64,000 nt of DNA from Prevotella melaninogenica ATCC 25845 (GCF_000144405.1 NC_014370.1:625501-689500), one strand, 5' to 3'; shown: positions 1 to 9,069, counted from the stretch's first letter. Made by a program: numbers and translations. Notes: generated by a model not told the origin, from the letters alone.

Positions 1-2
1 AA

Positions 3-101
3 ACACTGAAAGATGCCGTCCTTGACAATAGAGTTCCTAATGAACGTGAACCACTTTTAGCTTTATTGAGGGAAAAGGCAAAGGAACTCGGTTTGATATA
101 G
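3..101 (+). CDS. C-terminal end of a probable CCA tRNA nucleotidyltransferase / HD-domain protein (partial)
   Basis: An open frame enters from the left edge and stops at TAG 99-101, giving 32 residues that end in KAKELGLI. The segment LKDAVLDNRVPNE followed by a Leu-rich helix resembles, from memory, the tail of Bacteroidota CCA-adding tRNA nucleotidyltransferases (typically IKDAI.DG.IPNE...). Those enzymes add or repair the 3' CCA of tRNA. Only the tail is visible, so the identity is a guess; the existence of a coding end is better supported, because the frame is open and a hairpin follows about 60 bp later. Confidence 0.45.
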   Translation, partial: TLKDAVLDNRVPNEREPLLALLREKAKELGLI

Positions 102-162
102 CCAATTATTGTTAAAAAAGAGGCTATAAACAGAGTTGGATTAAATAATAATATGTAAATTT

Positions 163-205
163 GCACACTGAAAACTATAATGATATATCATAGTTTTCAG
201 TGTGC
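163..205 (+). terminator. 16-bp perfect hairpin between the upstream gene and the RND operon
   Basis: Positions 163-178 (GCACACTGAAAACTAT) are exactly complementary to 190-205, with an 11-nt loop; TTTGCTTT follows. This could be the intrinsic terminator of the gene ending at 101. However, a promoter-like TAAATTTG (156-163, with TTGG at 136-139) abuts the left arm, so it could also be an operator or 5' leader hairpin of the efflux operon starting at 300. Confidence 0.6.
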
Positions 206-299
206 TTTGCTTTCATAGTAAATTAACTTACTGTATGCAGGTTAAACATTAGTTTGTCCTGTTGAATTAAGATAAACAAAGAATATATATTAAATAAGT

Positions 300-1634
300 A
301 TGAAGAAAAAAAGTATCTTATTGTCTGCTATAGCAGCAATGGTCTTGTTACTTACCAGTTGTGGTGGAGGAAAACAAAGCCTTCCAACAAGCGATGAGTA
401 TCCAGTAATTACAATTGGTGCAGCCAATGCACAGTTGAAGACGACATTCCCAGCAACCATTAAGGGTGTGCAGGATGTTGAGGTACGTCCAAAAGTTAGT
501 GGTTTTATCACAAAACTTTATGTACATGAAGGTGAGTATGTTCGTGCAGGACAGGTGCTCTTCGTGGTAGATAACTCTACTTATCAGGCTGCTGTTCGTC
601 AGGCTGAAGCTCAAGTCGTATCAGCACAGAGTGGTGTTGCAGGTGCTCAGGCTCGTGTTGTTCAGGCTAATGCAAGTCTGAATTCAGCCAATGCGCAGGC
701 TGCAACTTCACGATTGACTTATAGTAACAGTAAGAACCTTTATAATAATAAGGTAATAGGTGAGTACGAGTTGGAATCAGCAAAGAATGCGTATGAGACT
801 GCCCAAGCTGCTGTTAGCCAAGCACAGAGTGGCGTAGCATCTGCTAATGCAGCAGTAACACAGGCACATGCTGCTGTCCGTCAGGCTCAGGCAATGCTCG
901 CAACAGCTAAAGATAACCTCGGTTTCTGCTATGTGAAGAGTCCTGCATCAGGTTATGTGGGTAGTCTTCCTTATAAGGAGGGTGCTTTGGTTAGCGCATC
1001 TTCTGCACAGCCTGTTACCACAGTGAGCAACACTTCTTCTATAGAAGTCTACTTCTCAATGACAGAGTCTGATGTCTTAAAGCTCAGCCGTACTAATAAT
1101 GGTTTGAATAATGCTATCAAGTCTTTCCCAAGTGTAAGTTTGATGTTAGCTGATGGTACAATTTATAACCATGAAGGTGTAGTTGTTAAAACCAGTGGTA
1201 TTATAGATGCAACAACTGGTACAGTAAGTGTTATTGCACGTTTTCCTAATCCAGAACACTTGTTGAAGAGCGGTGGTAGCGGTCAGATTGTTATTGCAAA
1301 GAATAATAACCGTGCTTTGTTAGTACCACAGGAAGCTACTGTACAGGTTCAAGATAAGATCTTTGTATATAAGGTTGATGGTGATAGTAAGGTACATTAT
1401 ACCGAGATAACTGTTGACCCACAGAATGATGGCATCAATTATATTGTTACAAGTGGTCTTAAAATGGGCGACCGTATTGTGAGCAAGGGCCTTTCAAGTC
1501 TTGAGGATGGCGCAAAGATAACAGCACTTACACCTGCAGAGTATGATAAAGCCATTGAGAAAGCAGAGAAGTTGGGTGCAAATCAAGGCTCAGCATCAGG
1601 CTTCCTCAAAGCTATGAAGGGAGAAGATAAGTAA
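300..1634 (+). CDS. RND efflux periplasmic adaptor subunit (AcrA/MexA-like lipoprotein)
   Basis: The 444-residue protein bridges an inner-membrane RND pump and an outer-membrane channel in the periplasm. It starts with a lipoprotein signal (MKKKSILLSAIAAMVLLLTSC, lipobox LLTSC with Cys21). Next comes a biotinyl-lipoyl half (VRPKVSGFITKLYVHEGEYV), then a long Ala/Gln-rich coiled-coil hairpin at about residues 90-205, the second lipoyl half (NLGFCYVKSPASGYVGSL) and beta-barrel / membrane-proximal domains. The alpha-hairpin and the acidic-basic C-terminal tail make it longer than the usual 370-400 residues. It is the first gene of a three-gene operon with the pump 90 bp downstream. The substrate cannot be told from sequence; drugs, bile or fatty acids are typical. 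Confidence 0.93.
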   Translation: MKKKSILLSAIAAMVLLLTSCGGGKQSLPTSDEYPVITIGAANAQLKTTFPATIKGVQDVEVRPKVSGFITKLYVHEGEYVRAGQVLFVVDNSTYQAAVRQAEAQVVSAQSGVAGAQARVVQANASLNSANAQAATSRLTYSNSKNLYNNKVIGEYELESAKNAYETAQAAVSQAQSGVASANAAVTQAHAAVRQAQAMLATAKDNLGFCYVKSPASGYVGSLPYKEGALVSASSAQPVTTVSNTSSIEVYFSMTESDVLKLSRTNNGLNNAIKSFPSVSLMLADGTIYNHEGVVVKTSGIIDATTGTVSVIARFPNPEHLLKSGGSGQIVIAKNNNRALLVPQEATVQVQDKIFVYKVDGDSKVHYTEITVDPQNDGINYIVTSGLKMGDRIVSKGLSSLEDGAKITALTPAEYDKAIEKAEKLGANQGSASGFLKAMKGEDK

Positions 1635-1723
1635 GTGATGGGTGATAGGTGTTGAATGATGGGTGATGATGAATTGCTTAACTCATTCGACATTTATAAA
1701 CCCTAAATAAAGAATTAGGTATT

Positions 1724-4700
1724 ATGACATTTACGAATTTTATCAAACGACCGGTATTGTCAACGGTTATATCAATCTTCTTTGTACTCTTGGGTATCAT
1801 TGGATTGATATCACTGCCTATTGAACAATATCCGAATATTGCACCTCCTACGATTTCTATTCAGACATTTTATCAAGGAGCTGATGCACAGACCGTATTA
1901 AATTCAGTTATTACACCATTGGAGGAGAGTATCAATGGTGTTGAGAACATGACTTATATGGAGTCAACAGCAACCAATGCTGGTATGGCAATGATTACTG
2001 TTTACTTCAAGCAGGGTGCAGACCCTAATATGGCAGCAGTCAATGTACAGAACCGTGTGTCACAAGCACAGGCGTTGTTGCCTGCTGAGGTAACACGTGC
2101 GGGTGTGACGGTGTCAAAGCGTCAGAGCTCAAATGTTGTTATGTATTCATTGACAACAGATGACGGACGATATGATGATGAGTTCTTGACGAACTATAAC
2201 AATATCAATATCGTGCCAATGTTGAAGCGTATCAATGGTGTCGGTGACGTACACATACCGGGTATGAAGACCTACTCTATGCGTATCTGGCTGTATCCAG
2301 ATAAGATGAAGCAGCATAAACTTGTCCCATCAGATGTATCTATGGCTTTGGCAGAGCAGAATATTGAGGCTGCGCCGGGTTCATTTGGTGAGCAGAGCAA
2401 TCAGAAGTTTGAGTATACCATGCGTTATAAGGGACGTCTAAAGACTCCAGAGGAGTATGGCAATATCATTATTTCAAGCAATACCAATGGTCAAACCGTT
2501 CACTTGCGCGATGTAGCAAAGGTTGAGTTGGGTGGTCTGATGTATTCAGTTATGATGAAGAACAACAGCCGTCCTGCTGTTATTGGTATGGTAAACCAGG
2601 TCGCTGGTTCAAATGCTACACAGATTGCAGATGATGTGAAGACTGCCTTGGCTGATGCTCAGAAGCAGATGCCGCCGGGCATGAAAGTTACAATTGAGCA
2701 GGATGTAACAGAGTTCCTCTTTGCTTCAATCGAAGAGGTAGTCTTTACATTGTTTATAACTCTTTTATTGGTATTTTTCGTTGTGTATATCTTCTTGCAG
2801 GACATTCGTTCAACGTTAATTCCAATGATAGCAGTACCAGTGGCTTTGATAGGAACCTTCTTCTTCCTTTGGGTATTCGGATTCTCCATCAACCTGCTGA
2901 CACTCTCGGCATTGCTGTTGGCAATTGCGATTGTAGTCGATGATGCCATCGTGGTCGTTGAGGCTGTACATGCAAAGCTCGACTTAGGTTATAAGAGCGC
3001 TATGACAGCAGCTATTGATGCAATGAACGAAATCTCTGGTGCTATTATCTCTATTACTTTGGTGATGTCAGCTGTGTTTGTTCCTGTATCCTTTATTGGT
3101 GGAACCTCTGGTACATTCTATCGTGAGTTCGGTGTGACGATGGCTGTGTCTATCGTTATCTCTGCTTTGAACGCTTTGACATTGTCTCCTGCGCTTTGTG
3201 CTATCTTCTTGAAACCACATAGTAAGGATGAGGGGCATAAGAAGTTGTCACGTGTTGACCGTTTCCACATGGCTTTCAATACGCAGTATGACAAGATAAA
3301 CACAAAGTATCAGAAGGTTGTTGAGAAGATCATCAACCATCGTTGGATTTCCAGTCTTGCGGTTATATTAGGTATTGTTGCACTTGTTGTAACAATGAAA
3401 TTCACGCAGACTGGTCTTGTTCCAAATGAGGATACAGGTACGTTGTTTGCAATGATTAGTTTGCCACCGGGTACATCACAGGTAGAGACCCAAAAGGTAA
3501 CTGATCAAGTTGATAAGATGTTGGCAAGTAACCCATATATCGAACGTCGTGAGCAAATTGTTGGTTACAACTTCATGGCAGGACAGGGTTCTAACCAGTC
3601 AACCTTTATTATCAAGTTAAAACCATTTGCTGAGCGTAAGTATGGAATGATAGACCGCATTAAGTCTGTCTTTGATGGCGCAGGTATAGCCGGTTTGTTC
3701 ATCGACCCTACATCATCTAATATGATTTTGGGTATGATTTACAAGCAGACAGCAAGTATCAAGGGTGCACAGATTATTGCTTTTGGATCACCAATGATTC
3801 CTGGTTATGGACTCACAAATGGTGTGTCTTTCGTGTTGCAGGATAAGACGGGTGGCGACCTTAATAAGTTCTATAAGGTAGCACAGGACTATTTGGCTGC
3901 ATTGAACAAGCGACCAGAGTTTAGCCGAGCACTTACCACCTACAACCCTAACTATCCACAGTATATGGTTGATGTTGATGTGGCAAAGGCAAAACAGGCA
4001 GGTACATCACCAGCTGCAATTCTCTCAGTATTGCAGGGATATTATGGTGGTATGTATGCTTCGAACTTCAACGCTTATGGTAAACTCTTCCGTGTTATGA
4101 TTCAAGGTACGGTTGAGAGTCGTATGAATGAGGATGGACTGACAAATATCTATGTAAGAACAGCTGGTGGAATGGCACCTGTAAGCGAGTTCTGTACATT
4201 GAAGCGTGTCTATGGTCCATCAAATATCACTCGTTTTAACCTCTTTACCTCTATCGCAATCAGTGCTACACCAGCTGATGGTTACTCTTCTGGTCAGGCA
4301 ATCCAGGCTGCAGAGGAGGTTGCAAAACAAGTATTGCCACAGGGTTATGGTTATGAGTTCTCTGGTCTGACTCGTTCAGAGAAGGAGGCATCTAACTCTA
4401 CCGCAATGATTTTTGTTCTTTGTATCGTATTCGTTTACTTGATTTTGAGTGCTCAGTATGAGAGCTACATCCTTCCTTTGGCTGTAATTCTTTCTATTCC
4501 TATCGGTTTGTCTGGTGCATTTATCTTTACGTTGATCTTCGGACATAACAATGATATCTATATGCAGATTTCACTGATTATGTTGATTGGTCTGTTGGCA
4601 AAGAATGCTATTCTTATTGTAGAGTTCGCTCTTGAGCGTCGTCGTACAGGTATGGCTATTAAGTATGCAGCAATCTTAGGTGCTGGTGCTCGTCTGCGTC

Positions 4701-4987
4701 CTATCCTTATGACCTCTCTTGCAATGATTATCGGTTTGTTACCATTGATGTTTGCAAGTGGTGTAGGTCGTAATGGTAACCAGACGTTGGGTGCAGCTGC
4801 TGTCGGTGGTATGCTTATCGGTACACTTTGTCAGGTATTTGTTGTACCAGCTCTGTTCGCCTTCTTCCAGTACTTGCAGGAGCGTGTTAAGCCTCTCGTA
4901 TTTGAGGATGAGGCAAGCCGTGATGTAATCAAGGAACTTGAGCAGTTCTCAAAGGGACCTGCAACGGATTATAAGATTGAAGAGTAG
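1724..4987 (+). CDS. RND multidrug efflux permease (AcrB/MexB, HAE-1 family)
   Basis: This 1087-residue inner-membrane proton-driven pump expels amphiphilic compounds through the adaptor and channel encoded on either side. It begins with the typical MTFTNFIKRPVLSTVISIFF first helix. The TM4 proton-relay aspartates are present (VVDDAIVVVEAV, Asp406-Asp407). The TM10 lysine lies in LIGLLAKNAILIVEFALE. Two large periplasmic loops follow TM1 and TM7, as in AcrB, and the length fits the family (about 1030-1060) with a charged C-terminal extension. The outer-membrane channel gene starts 20 bp after its stop, so all three components are probably co-transcribed. Confidence 0.96.
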   Translation: MTFTNFIKRPVLSTVISIFFVLLGIIGLISLPIEQYPNIAPPTISIQTFYQGADAQTVLNSVITPLEESINGVENMTYMESTATNAGMAMITVYFKQGADPNMAAVNVQNRVSQAQALLPAEVTRAGVTVSKRQSSNVVMYSLTTDDGRYDDEFLTNYNNINIVPMLKRINGVGDVHIPGMKTYSMRIWLYPDKMKQHKLVPSDVSMALAEQNIEAAPGSFGEQSNQKFEYTMRYKGRLKTPEEYGNIIISSNTNGQTVHLRDVAKVELGGLMYSVMMKNNSRPAVIGMVNQVAGSNATQIADDVKTALADAQKQMPPGMKVTIEQDVTEFLFASIEEVVFTLFITLLLVFFVVYIFLQDIRSTLIPMIAVPVALIGTFFFLWVFGFSINLLTLSALLLAIAIVVDDAIVVVEAVHAKLDLGYKSAMTAAIDAMNEISGAIISITLVMSAVFVPVSFIGGTSGTFYREFGVTMAVSIVISALNALTLSPALCAIFLKPHSKDEGHKKLSRVDRFHMAFNTQYDKINTKYQKVVEKIINHRWISSLAVILGIVALVVTMKFTQTGLVPNEDTGTLFAMISLPPGTSQVETQKVTDQVDKMLASNPYIERREQIVGYNFMAGQGSNQSTFIIKLKPFAERKYGMIDRIKSVFDGAGIAGLFIDPTSSNMILGMIYKQTASIKGAQIIAFGSPMIPGYGLTNGVSFVLQDKTGGDLNKFYKVAQDYLAALNKRPEFSRALTTYNPNYPQYMVDVDVAKAKQAGTSPAAILSVLQGYYGGMYASNFNAYGKLFRVMIQGTVESRMNEDGLTNIYVRTAGGMAPVSEFCTLKRVYGPSNITRFNLFTSIAISATPADGYSSGQAIQAAEEVAKQVLPQGYGYEFSGLTRSEKEASNSTAMIFVLCIVFVYLILSAQYESYILPLAVILSIPIGLSGAFIFTLIFGHNNDIYMQISLIMLIGLLAKNAILIVEFALERRRTGMAIKYAAILGAGARLRPILMTSLAMIIGLLPLMFASGVGRNGNQTLGAAAVGGMLIGTLCQVFVVPALFAFFQYLQERVKPLVFEDEASRDVIKELEQFSKGPATDYKIEE

Positions 4988-5007
4988 ACACTAATAAAGG
5001 AATAACA

Positions 5008-6387
5008 ATGAAGAAATTAAATATAATCATCATAGCTCTTGCAGCCCTGTCACTGACAGGCTGTAAGAGTCTCTATGGCAATTACGAACGTCCAGATGTG
5101 AAGACGAACGGCATTGTGCGCGACCCTGTTGATGATAAGGCTGTGCTTGAGGGTGCTAACGACTTTGGTAATCTGCCATGGCGCAGTGTCTTTACTGACC
5201 CACATCTGCAGACTCTTATTGAGAAGGCACTTAATAATAATCCAGACTTGCTCAATGCTGCTTTGAATGTTGAAATTGCTGAGCAGCAGGTTAAGGCGGC
5301 TAAGTTGTCTTTCTTGCCATCAGTCGTCTTTGCACCGACAGGAACTATTTCTCATTTCGGTACACATACATCATCTACACAGTCTTACTCACTTCCTGTC
5401 TCAGCAAGTTGGGAAATAGACCTCTTTGGTAAGTTGCGTTCTTCAAAGAAGGCTGCTCAGATGACGATGATTCAGGCACAAGACTATAAGGTTTATGCGC
5501 AGACTACGCTTATTAGTAGTGTCGCTAATCTTTATTATACCCTCTTAATGCTCGACCGTCAAAAGCAGATTGTCGATGATATGTTAGGTCTGACCAAGAA
5601 TACTTGGGATGTGATGAAACTGCAGATGGAGTTTGGTCGTGCTCGTTCAACGAGTGTACAGAGTGCTGAGGCTGCTTTCTATAGTGTTCAGACACAGGCT
5701 GCAGATATCCGTCGTCAGATTCGTGAGGCAGAGAATACGCTTAGCTTACTCCTTGGTGAGCCTGCTCAGACCATAGCACGTGGTAGTCTTGATAATCAGA
5801 GTCTGTCAGCTAACTTCGCAGGTGGTATTGGTGTACAGTTGTTGAGCAATCGTGCGGATGTTCATGCAAATGAAATGGCTTTGGCACAGTGCTTCTATAA
5901 TGTTCAGACAGCTCGCAGCCGTTTCTATCCATCATTGACCATTTCTCCTACTGGCGCATGGACTAATGGTGGTGGTATGGTGAATCCAGGTAAACTCCTT
6001 TTGAGTGTTGTGGGTAGCCTTACACAGCCAATCTTTATGCGTGGTCAGCTGACTGCAGGTTTGCGTGTTGCCGAAGATAAGTACAAGCAGGCATACAACA
6101 CATGGCAGAACAGTATTCTTAAGGCTGGCTCAGAGGTGAGTAATGCGCTTGTAGCCTACAATGCTGCTAATGAAAAGGAGCAGTTGCGTAAGCAGCAGAT
6201 TGATGTCTTGAAGACGAATGTTGAGCATACGCAGATGCTTTATACTCAGAGTTCGAGTACTTATCTTGAGGTTATTACTGCACAGCAGAGTCTGCTCAAT
6301 GCTGAAATCTCACAGGTACAGGAGCAGTTTACAAAGCTTCAGTCAATTGTCAATCTGTACAAAGCCTTAGGTGGAGGTGCGAAGTAA
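5008..6387 (+). CDS. Outer-membrane efflux channel lipoprotein (TolC/OprM/NodT family)
   Basis: The 459-residue protein forms the outer-membrane exit duct of the tripartite pump. The lipoprotein signal ends in LSLTGC (Cys19), and two outer-membrane efflux-protein repeats follow. Each carries long amphipathic helices rich in Ala/Gln, e.g. NPDLLNAALNVEIAEQQVKA and, in the second half, NSILKAGSEVSNALVAYNAA. The SASWEIDLFGKL motif typical of NodT-type channels is at about residues 135-145. It lies 20 bp after the pump gene, the usual last position of an adaptor-pump-channel operon. Confidence 0.94.
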   Translation: MKKLNIIIIALAALSLTGCKSLYGNYERPDVKTNGIVRDPVDDKAVLEGANDFGNLPWRSVFTDPHLQTLIEKALNNNPDLLNAALNVEIAEQQVKAAKLSFLPSVVFAPTGTISHFGTHTSSTQSYSLPVSASWEIDLFGKLRSSKKAAQMTMIQAQDYKVYAQTTLISSVANLYYTLLMLDRQKQIVDDMLGLTKNTWDVMKLQMEFGRARSTSVQSAEAAFYSVQTQAADIRRQIREAENTLSLLLGEPAQTIARGSLDNQSLSANFAGGIGVQLLSNRADVHANEMALAQCFYNVQTARSRFYPSLTISPTGAWTNGGGMVNPGKLLLSVVGSLTQPIFMRGQLTAGLRVAEDKYKQAYNTWQNSILKAGSEVSNALVAYNAANEKEQLRKQQIDVLKTNVEHTQMLYTQSSSTYLEVITAQQSLLNAEISQVQEQFTKLQSIVNLYKALGGGAK

Positions 6388-6480
6388 TTCAGAATTCAGA
6401 ATTCATAATTCATAATTATGATTACTGTGTTAATTCATAATTCATAATTCACAATTCATAATTCATAATTATGATTACCA
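6388..6480 (+). repeat. AT-rich short tandem repeats (AATTCATAATT type)
   Basis: The segment is built almost only from AATTCATAATTCATAATT blocks, ending twice in ATAATTATGATTAC (about 6413-6427 and 6465-6479). The same motif in reverse orientation forms the 45-bp tandem repeats at 45806-45940. It sits between the efflux operon and lpxA, and no function is evident. Confidence 0.8.
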
Positions 6481-6544
6481 CGATTACTGATGTGATACAT
6501 CAAATGATTGTTGGTAGATACTGAAAAATTAAATATTTAAGATT

Positions 6545-7327
6545 ATGAGTAGCGAAATTAGTCCAAAAGCTGATATATCTCCAAAGGCAAAGATTGGAGA
6601 CGGCTGTAAGATATTCCCATTCGTATACATAGAGGATGATGTTGTCATTGGTGATAACTGTATTATCTTTCCCTTTGTGAGTATCTTGAATGGTACTCGT
6701 ATGGGTAACGGAAACAAGATTCACCAAGGTTCAGTACTTGCTGCCTTGCCACAGGACTTTGAGTTCGTGGGCGAGAAGAGCGAACTGATTATAGGTGATA
6801 ATAATATTATTCGAGAGAATGTTGTTATCAATCGTGCTACACATCGTGGTTGTAAGACAGTTCTTGGTTCAAACAACTTCTTGATGGAAGGTGCACATAT
6901 CAGTCATGACACTGTTGTTGGTGACCGTTGTGTCTTTGGTTATGGGGCAAAGGTGGCTGGTGACTGTAACATTGGTACCGGTGCTCTTATCTCATCTAAT
7001 GTTGTTGAGAAAGCCAATACTCGTGTTGGTGAATATGCTGTGGTACAAGCTGGTACAACCTTCTCTAAGGACGTCCCTCCTTATATTATAGCTGGTGGCT
7101 CACCTATTGGTTTTAATGGTGTAAATACAACTGTAAGTAAGACTGCCGGGCTTGATGATAAGGTAATTAAGCATATTGCGAATGCTTATCGTTTGTTGTT
7201 CCATGGTCAGACATCAGTTTTTGATGCATGTATTCAGATAGAACAACAGGTGCCAGACTCACCTGCAATCCGTAATATCCTCGAATTCGTGCGAGGTACA
7301 GAAGAAGGAATCATCAGTAAATTATAA
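6545..7327 (+). CDS. lpxA: Acyl-ACP--UDP-N-acetylglucosamine O-acyltransferase
   Basis: LpxA catalyses the first step of lipid A synthesis, transfer of a 3-hydroxyacyl chain from ACP to UDP-GlcNAc in the cytosol. The 260 residues fit the family. The first about 190 residues are hexapeptide repeats of a left-handed beta-helix (ISPKADISPKAKIGDG, VIGDNCIIFPF, IIGDNNIIRENVVI). The catalytic-His region reads LMEGAHISHDTVVGDRC. The C-terminal helical part (VNTTVSKTAGLDDKVIKHIA onwards) is typical. A strong terminator follows. The gene appears alone rather than in the more usual lpxD-lpxC/fabZ-lpxA cluster. Confidence 0.95.
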   Translation: MSSEISPKADISPKAKIGDGCKIFPFVYIEDDVVIGDNCIIFPFVSILNGTRMGNGNKIHQGSVLAALPQDFEFVGEKSELIIGDNNIIRENVVINRATHRGCKTVLGSNNFLMEGAHISHDTVVGDRCVFGYGAKVAGDCNIGTGALISSNVVEKANTRVGEYAVVQAGTTFSKDVPPYIIAGGSPIGFNGVNTTVSKTAGLDDKVIKHIANAYRLLFHGQTSVFDACIQIEQQVPDSPAIRNILEFVRGTEEGIISKL

Positions 7328-7354
7328 TTTTCATACCTATAAATTTTTGATGAT

Positions 7355-7389
7355 GGGAGAGCCAGCCGTGAGGTTGACTCTCCTTTTTT
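7355..7389 (+). terminator. Intrinsic terminator of lpxA
   Basis: GGAGAG (7356-7361) pairs with CTCTCC (7378-7383); the stem is extended inward by several further pairs and is followed by a run of six T. Confidence 0.88.
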
Positions 7390-7454
7390 ATTTAAGTCAT
7401 TTGTTAATTTGGGTTAAACTGGTGCCTGATTTGTGCTTAAATTTGTAGACAGGG

Positions 7455-7704
7455 TTTTGAAAAATCATGACATAAATTCGAATAAAACATCTAAAAACAA
7501 AGGTAAAAAGACGTGTAAAAATCAAGTTTGCAATCAACAGAGAATCAGTTAGTTGTAAAGTTGTAAAGTAAAAGGTGCTTAATTGGACTTCAAAAGGGCG
7601 TTAGTTAGACCTCAAAAGGGCACCTTTTGCAAGTCAATAGGGCGTCTTTTAGAAGCCAAAAGAGCATGTATTGAGATTGCAAGACCAAGAAAAGTTTTTA
7701 CAAT
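7455..7704 (+). repeat. Family A element, copy 1 (five 22-bp units)
   Basis: Five contiguous 22-bp units lie at 7569-7590, 7591-7612, 7613-7634, 7635-7656 and 7657-7678. Units 2 to 5 start CAAAAGGGCG, CAAAAGGGCA, CAATAGGGCG and CAAAAGAGCA. Unit 3 contains the palindrome CAAAAGGGCACCTTTTG. The TTGAAAAATCATGACAT box lies upstream (about 7456-7472), AATCAGTTAGTTGTAAAG just before the array, and a degenerate AAAAGTTTTTACAA box after it. It occupies the convergent gap between lpxA and the radical SAM gene; nothing else but terminators is seen from 7328 to 7922. Confidence 0.85.
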
Positions 7705-7810
7705 TCAGTAGACTCTGTAGGCTTCTGGTAATGCAAGAAACTCTCAACTGAACTTAAAGTAATTTGCTTTATAAGTAAGAAGGCGGAAGGTTTATACATT
7801 CGTCAAAATG

Positions 7811-7839
7811 AAATGGACGCATCAAAAGTGCGTCCATTA
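7811..7839 (-). terminator. Terminator-like hairpin downstream of the radical SAM gene
   Basis: ATGGACGCA (7813-7821) pairs perfectly with TGCGTCCAT (7829-7837), with a seven-base loop. It lies about 85 bp beyond the stop of the minus-strand gene; the T-tract on that strand is weak. Confidence 0.55.
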
Positions 7840-7922
7840 TGGTTGGTTTATACTTTCGTATTGGGTAGTTTTTCTATAAATATGAGTTTCTCTTTGATGG
7901 AAATATTAAGAATATAGAAATG

Positions 7923-8705
7923 TTAATACGATGCTGTGCAAGGGATTCCCAATGCAATCACACGGTCACGGATAGCATCTAATTCTTCGTGTGTAGCCTT
8001 TTGTAGGTGTAGGTCGGGTGTTTCACGATCAATAGTGTAAATCATTACTTCACGTGGAGCAATCTCTTTGATTGTCTCAAGCCACGGTGCAACAAAGGCT
8101 TCAGTTGTGTTGTCAACATCATATCCGTCTTCAGTAGTCCCCTTCATAAACATTGTCTGGATAATTGCTTGTCCGTTGAAAGACTTGATATCTGCAATGA
8201 TTCGGTTTACATCATAGGAAGGCTGCGTAGGGCGGTCTACCTTATTGATATATTCAGCATTGATGGTATCGAGTTTCAGAATGTTGTTGTCTACCTTTGC
8301 CAGCGCTTCATGAATCTTCGGACGATGGATGAACGTAGAGTTACTAAGGACAGAAATCTTTGCTTGTGGGCAATATTTGTTACGTAGACGGATTGTGTCG
8401 TCAATGATTTCATCAAAGTGTGGGTGGGAAGTTGGCTCGCCATTACCTGCAAAAGTCAATACATCAGGGTGAATATTCTCTTGTTGCATCTCCTTTAACT
8501 TGGTTTCCAAAGCTTCCGCAACATGTTCACGAGTAGGGTGGGGCGTCTTTGTACGGTGGTCTTTGTTGAAACCACATTCGCAATATATGCAGTCGAATGT
8601 GCATATCTTACCGTCTGCTGGCATCAAGTTAATGCCTAAGGAAATACCTAAACGACGGCTGTGAACTGGTCCAAATATAGGGGATGGATAGATAATCGTG
8701 CTCAT
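7923..8705 (-). CDS. Radical SAM protein of unknown substrate
   Basis: This is a cytosolic iron-sulphur enzyme that should cleave S-adenosylmethionine to a radical. The cluster motif C-x3-C-x2-C is clear (CTFDCIYCEC, about residues 37-46), preceded by GPVHSRRLGISLGINL and followed by the SAM-binding GNGEPTSHPHF. The start is set at 8705 (MSTIIYPSP), 26 codons inside the longest frame: family members begin at this point, and a CAAAGATA promoter element lies at 8803-8810. At 260 residues it is a minimal radical SAM domain with no extra cluster domain visible. The family is common in Bacteroidota but I know no proven reaction for it. Confidence 0.85.
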   Translation of the reverse strand: MSTIIYPSPIFGPVHSRRLGISLGINLMPADGKICTFDCIYCECGFNKDHRTKTPHPTREHVAEALETKLKEMQQENIHPDVLTFAGNGEPTSHPHFDEIIDDTIRLRNKYCPQAKISVLSNSTFIHRPKIHEALAKVDNNILKLDTINAEYINKVDRPTQPSYDVNRIIADIKSFNGQAIIQTMFMKGTTEDGYDVDNTTEAFVAPWLETIKEIAPREVMIYTIDRETPDLHLQKATHEELDAIRDRVIALGIPCTASY

Positions 8706-9069
8706 TGAATATGTTTTTGTTGAATATATTGTTCGTGCAAAATAATTAGGTTGATTGTTATGTCTACTCTGACGTTTGTTCAACTCCTAATCTTTGATAA
8801 AGCAAAGATACATATTTTCGCTGAAAGTCTTGATGTTTCTTGTTATTTTAATTTGCTTCTATCTATATTGGACGTACACTATTTTCATTTATTTAGAGAT
8901 GGATAAGGCGTGTAATCTATGTTTCTATGAATTTATTTTTAGGTAAAGAGGAGTTGAATTATGTGTTGGGCATTCAGGAAAAAGGTTTGTCTAATAGACT
9001 TGGGTTAAAGAAAAAAGACGGCTATCCGTTGTGGACAGCCGCCTTTCTAACTTATTATTAGTAAGATGT
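8706..9069. other. Intergenic region between radical SAM gene and typA
   Basis: It contains a minus-strand promoter -7 element, CAAAGATA at 8803-8810 (TATCTTTG on the minus strand), for the radical SAM gene, and the typA terminator at 9011-9046. From about 8815 to 9005 only AT-rich sequence without recognisable structure was seen. Confidence 0.6.
9011..9046 (-). terminator. Intrinsic terminator of typA
   Basis: GACGGCTATCC (9017-9027) and GGACAGCCGCC (9033-9043) pair over 11 positions with two mismatches. On the minus strand the stem is followed by a T-run (complement of 9007-9016). Confidence 0.85.

Noticed and set aside
1636-1669. Short direct repeat TGATGGGTGAT twice, 21 bp apart, between adaptor and pump genes
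   Set aside because: Only two units and no link to the 22-bp families; probably local slippage.
7569-7678. Possible CRISPR array (regularly spaced repeats in family A and B)
   Set aside because: Units are contiguous, with no unique spacers between identical repeats; unit length is 22 bp throughout and no cas genes are present in the window.
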